Positions 5,408-6,189 of a stretch of DNA of 6,189 nucleotides are shown in pieces; positions within the stretch are counted from its first letter, which is position 1; each line of letters begins with the position of its first letter. The stretch is from assembly GCA_002418825.1 (NCBI GenBank), contig DIEW01000092.1, positions 202-6,390 on the forward strand, read 5' to 3'. A model generated the notes under the pieces. It searched no databases. It saw only the letters and a program-made list of their open reading frames with translations, and was not told the origin of the DNA. The translations under genes were made by a program, and so were the position numbers. Origin of the DNA: Syntrophaceae bacterium UBA5764. Lineage in GTDB: Bacteria > Desulfobacterota > Syntrophia > Syntrophales > Smithellaceae.

Positions 5408-6189
5408 ATGATTCAGCCTAAAATTAATCATTTAACATCTTTCAAAGAAAAAACTGCGGCGGCAGCCTCTCCGGCGATAAGTGTTGTTATGCCGTTGTTG
5501 ACAACTGATAACAAACCGAAACTCCTTGAACAACTTAGCCAGGCAATGCGTTCCAGACACTATAGCCGCAAAACTGAAGCGACGTATATTCACTGGATTA
5601 AGCGGTTTATTTTCTTTCACCATGTCCGACATCCGAAAGACATGGCCGAACCGGAAATCAATGCTTTCTTAACCCATCTGGCAGTAAAGGAACATGTAAG
5701 CGCCTCAACACAGAATCAGGCATTATGCGCAATTATCTTTCTCTACAAGTATGTTTTAAACCGTAAGATTGGTGATATCGGGGAAGTTATCCGCGCAAGA
5801 AATCCGGTAAGATTGCCTGTTGTTATGACCAAGGACGAAGTTAAAGCTGTGCTGAGTAACCTAACGGGCGATAAATGGATTATTGCCTACCTTATGTATG
5901 GCGCAGGTCTCAGATTGATGGAGTGTTTGCGTTTGAGAATTCAAGACCTGGATTTTAGCAAGAACCAAATAATCGTCAGGAGCGGCAAAGGTGATAAAGA
6001 TCGTATAACGATGTTTCCCGAATCGGTCAAAAAACCATTAATAGAGCATTTAAGCAAAGTTAAGAAAATTCATGAATCCGATATTGCCAATGGTTTCGGC
6101 CGTGTGCTCTTGCCGGATGCTTTAGTGCGCAAATATACAAATGCTTCCAAAGAATGGCGTTGGCAATGGGTGTTTCCACAGGAGACTTT
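5408..6189 (+). CDS. intI: Integron integrase IntI (tyrosine recombinase), partial at right edge
   Basis: IntI recombines folded attC sites with attI to insert or shuffle gene cassettes. The frame is open from 5408 to the window end (260 codons plus 2 bases). Residues about 38-118 form the core-binding domain, with HYSRKTEATYIHWIKRFIFF (51-70) and VSASTQNQAL (97-106). The catalytic domain starts with LPVVMTKDEV (136-145). Box I, GAGLRLMECLRLRIQDLDF (165-183), supplies catalytic Arg169; Lys194 in GKGDKDR is at the position of IntI1 Lys171. Residues 226-257, with LPDALVRKYTNASKEW (235-250) and WVFPQ, are the insertion found in IntI but not in XerC/D, which makes the call specific. The second Arg, the His residues and the Tyr nucleophile lie beyond the edge, so activity cannot be judged. 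The N-terminus is about 22-27 residues longer than IntI1. GC looks lower than in lexA and recA. Confidence 0.93.
   Translation, partial: MIQPKINHLTSFKEKTAAAASPAISVVMPLLTTDNKPKLLEQLSQAMRSRHYSRKTEATYIHWIKRFIFFHHVRHPKDMAEPEINAFLTHLAVKEHVSASTQNQALCAIIFLYKYVLNRKIGDIGEVIRARNPVRLPVVMTKDEVKAVLSNLTGDKWIIAYLMYGAGLRLMECLRLRIQDLDFSKNQIIVRSGKGDKDRITMFPESVKKPLIEHLSKVKKIHESDIANGFGRVLLPDALVRKYTNASKEWRWQWVFPQET

Noticed and set aside
5432..5632. Minus-strand 66-residue frame opposite intI
   Set aside because: Lies fully inside intI, has no recognisable features, and a composition expected from the antisense strand.

Overview
The window looks like a chromosomal segment of a Gram-negative-type bacterium. My best guess is a deltaproteobacterium in the broad sense (Desulfobacterota, for example a Syntrophus/Smithella-like or Geobacter-like lineage). 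That guess rests on remembered gene order (pgpA-cinA-thpR-recA-recX-alaS) and was not checked by any search.

Positions 1-4357 (minus strand): one tightly packed six-gene operon, transcribed right to left as pgpA, cinA, thpR, recA, recX and alaS (alaS runs off the left edge). The junctions are a 4-base ATGA overlap (pgpA/cinA), an 8-base overlap (cinA/thpR), a 65- or 5-base gap (thpR/recA, depending on the recA start), direct abutment (recA/recX) and an 11-base overlap (recX/alaS). It combines phospholipid synthesis, nucleotide and RNA repair, recombination and tRNA charging.

Positions 4358-4527: a 170-base divergent intergenic region. It holds a perfect inverted repeat, ATAGAAC-AATC-GTTCTAT (4498-4515), which has the GAAC-N4-GTTC form of the Bacillus-type LexA (SOS) box. 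The repeat sits between the -35 and -10 of the promoter for the plus-strand genes. A plausible minus-strand promoter touches its left edge.

Positions 4528-6189 (plus strand): three closely spaced genes. First is a LexA-type repressor whose C-terminal half carries a UmuD-like signature. Second is a 77-residue protein of unknown function with one C-terminal membrane segment. Third is an integron-type tyrosine recombinase (IntI) carrying the IntI-specific insertion, cut by the right edge before its last catalytic residues. Gaps are 29 bases each and each downstream gene has its own good ribosome binding site, so they look like one transcription unit.

The likely logic is that RecA filaments trigger self-cleavage of the LexA-like repressor, which releases the operator. 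That would induce lexA itself, the small membrane protein and the integron integrase, and possibly the divergent recA operon. SOS control of integron integrases is established in other bacteria. A repressor gene in the same apparent operon as intI, with a membrane protein between them, is the most unusual feature here.
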